From Bacteroidales bacterium UBA5537 (GTDB lineage Bacteria; Bacteroidota; Bacteroidia; Bacteroidales; Lentimicrobiaceae): DNA of 15,001 nucleotides. Where the stretch lies: NCBI GenBank assembly GCA_002426025.1, contig DINP01000021.1:5409-20409 (forward strand), in the 5' to 3' direction. The stretch's first letter is position 1. Each line of letters opens with the position of its first letter. This document shows positions 14,444-15,001 of this stretch, piece after piece. The notes beneath the pieces are model-generated. The model did no database searches and was not told the origin of the DNA. It was given only the letters and a program-made list of their open reading frames with translations. The translations under genes and the position numbers were made by a program.

Positions 14444-15001
14444 TCAGGCCTTGTTCTCAGGGTGGTAAATTATAGTGGGCTCATTGCTTTTGGGCAGGTT
14501 TGGATTTTCAGGTGTTGGTGGTGGCGGTTCGCTCTGGTTCCAGTAGGCGTCTTCATCGTTCGGATCATCTTCATCCTCTGACCATTCGTATTTCTTTATC
14601 TGTGGACCGCTCGATCTGAATGCAAAAGCCAGGATAACGCCGGCTAAAAGCCCCATCAGGTGCGATTCCCACGAGATGTTCCTTTCGGGAAAAAACTCCG
14701 GGAAAACTCCCCAAACCATACTTCCATAGAGAAAAATTACCAGCAGACTGAATGCCATCGACCTCGGCTCACGCCTTATAATTCCGCTTACAAAATGAAA
14801 GGCCGCCAATGCATAAACCACACCACTGGCACCAATATGGTAACTGTTTCCTCTGGCAAAAAGCCAAACCCAGATACCGGTTAACAACCACGCCAGTATA
14901 AATATGCGGATGGCATCGGCCTTATAATAGTACATTAAAGCTGCGCCAAGCAAAAACAGTGGCGCAGAATTGGCAGTCAGATGCGCCAAATCGGCATGAA
15001 G
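14444..15001 (-). CDS. Rhomboid family intramembrane serine protease (partial, 5' end outside window)
   Basis: C-terminal part (185 codons visible) of an inner-membrane rhomboid protease, which cleaves substrates within their membrane segments. The frame stays open to base 15001, so the N-terminus is missing. The first visible residues, LHADLAHLTANS, hold the H-x4-H-x3-N pattern of rhomboid TM2. The catalytic serine is in GASG (Ser codon at 14825-14827) and the catalytic histidine is in ESHLMGLLAG (His codon at 14660-14662). All catalytic landmarks are therefore intact. After the last membrane helix comes a cytoplasmic tail of about 55 residues that is acidic (EDEDDPNDED), then proline-rich. 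It is convergent with the TPR gene, 6 bases apart. Confidence 0.93.
   Translation of the reverse strand, partial: LHADLAHLTANSAPLFLLGAALMYYYKADAIRIFILAWLLTGIWVWLFARGNSYHIGASGVVYALAAFHFVSGIIRREPRSMAFSLLVIFLYGSMVWGVFPEFFPERNISWESHLMGLLAGVILAFAFRSSGPQIKKYEWSEDEDDPNDEDAYWNQSEPPPPTPENPNLPKSNEPTIIYHPENKA

Overview
The window is a stretch of core chromosome from a member of the Bacteroidota, most likely Bacteroidales. The evidence is gene content and signals. dnaE is followed by trxA. A membrane-anchored ribonuclease Y sits beside zapA. DUF2851, DUF493 and DUF58 proteins typical of the phylum are present, and most genes lack Shine-Dalgarno sequences. Several upstream regions carry the Bacteroidota promoter signature, a -33 TTTG-like box and a -7 TAnnTTTG box about 19 bases apart. 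I see no phage, transposase, CRISPR or tRNA.

Layout. 1-3509: the 3' part of dnaE (replicative polymerase), then trxA with its own promoter and a strong terminator. 3588-5392: a DUF58/vWA-like protein with a TTG start, convergent with a trimeric-type purine nucleoside phosphorylase. 5483-5761: a small DUF493 protein, convergent with the next block. 5908-8329 (minus strand): a compact cluster transcribed as zapB-like coiled-coil protein, zapA, a 6S RNA candidate, then rny. It is driven by a near-perfect Bacteroidota promoter at 8350-8380 and ends at a 14-bp perfect hairpin. 8463-9761: a DUF2851 protein, divergent from the cluster. 9921-11898: a LeuT-like sodium:amino-acid symporter with an unusual ~115-residue insertion between its last two membrane helices, followed by an unlisted 47-residue single-span protein that looks like a MetS-type small subunit. 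12153-14437: a membrane-anchored protein with three helix-hairpin-helix units, translationally coupled (ATGA overlap) to a TPR membrane protein. 14444-15001 (minus): the C-terminal part of an active-site-intact rhomboid protease, cut by the window end.

How the genes work together. The minus-strand cluster links Z-ring assembly (ZapA and its coiled-coil partner) with global RNA control (6S RNA, RNase Y). The transporter and its small partner form a likely two-component importer. The HhH/TPR pair is a coupled envelope module of unknown purpose.

The most interesting points are: the 6S RNA between zapA and rny, with a 10-bp closing stem and U-tract; the transporter insertion and its 47-residue partner; the natural Asn-to-Asp change at the base-specificity position of the nucleoside phosphorylase; a nuclease-like PD...ExH pattern in DUF2851; and the periplasm-facing HhH protein coupled to a TPR protein. 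I found no clear defence system or wholly new multi-gene system.
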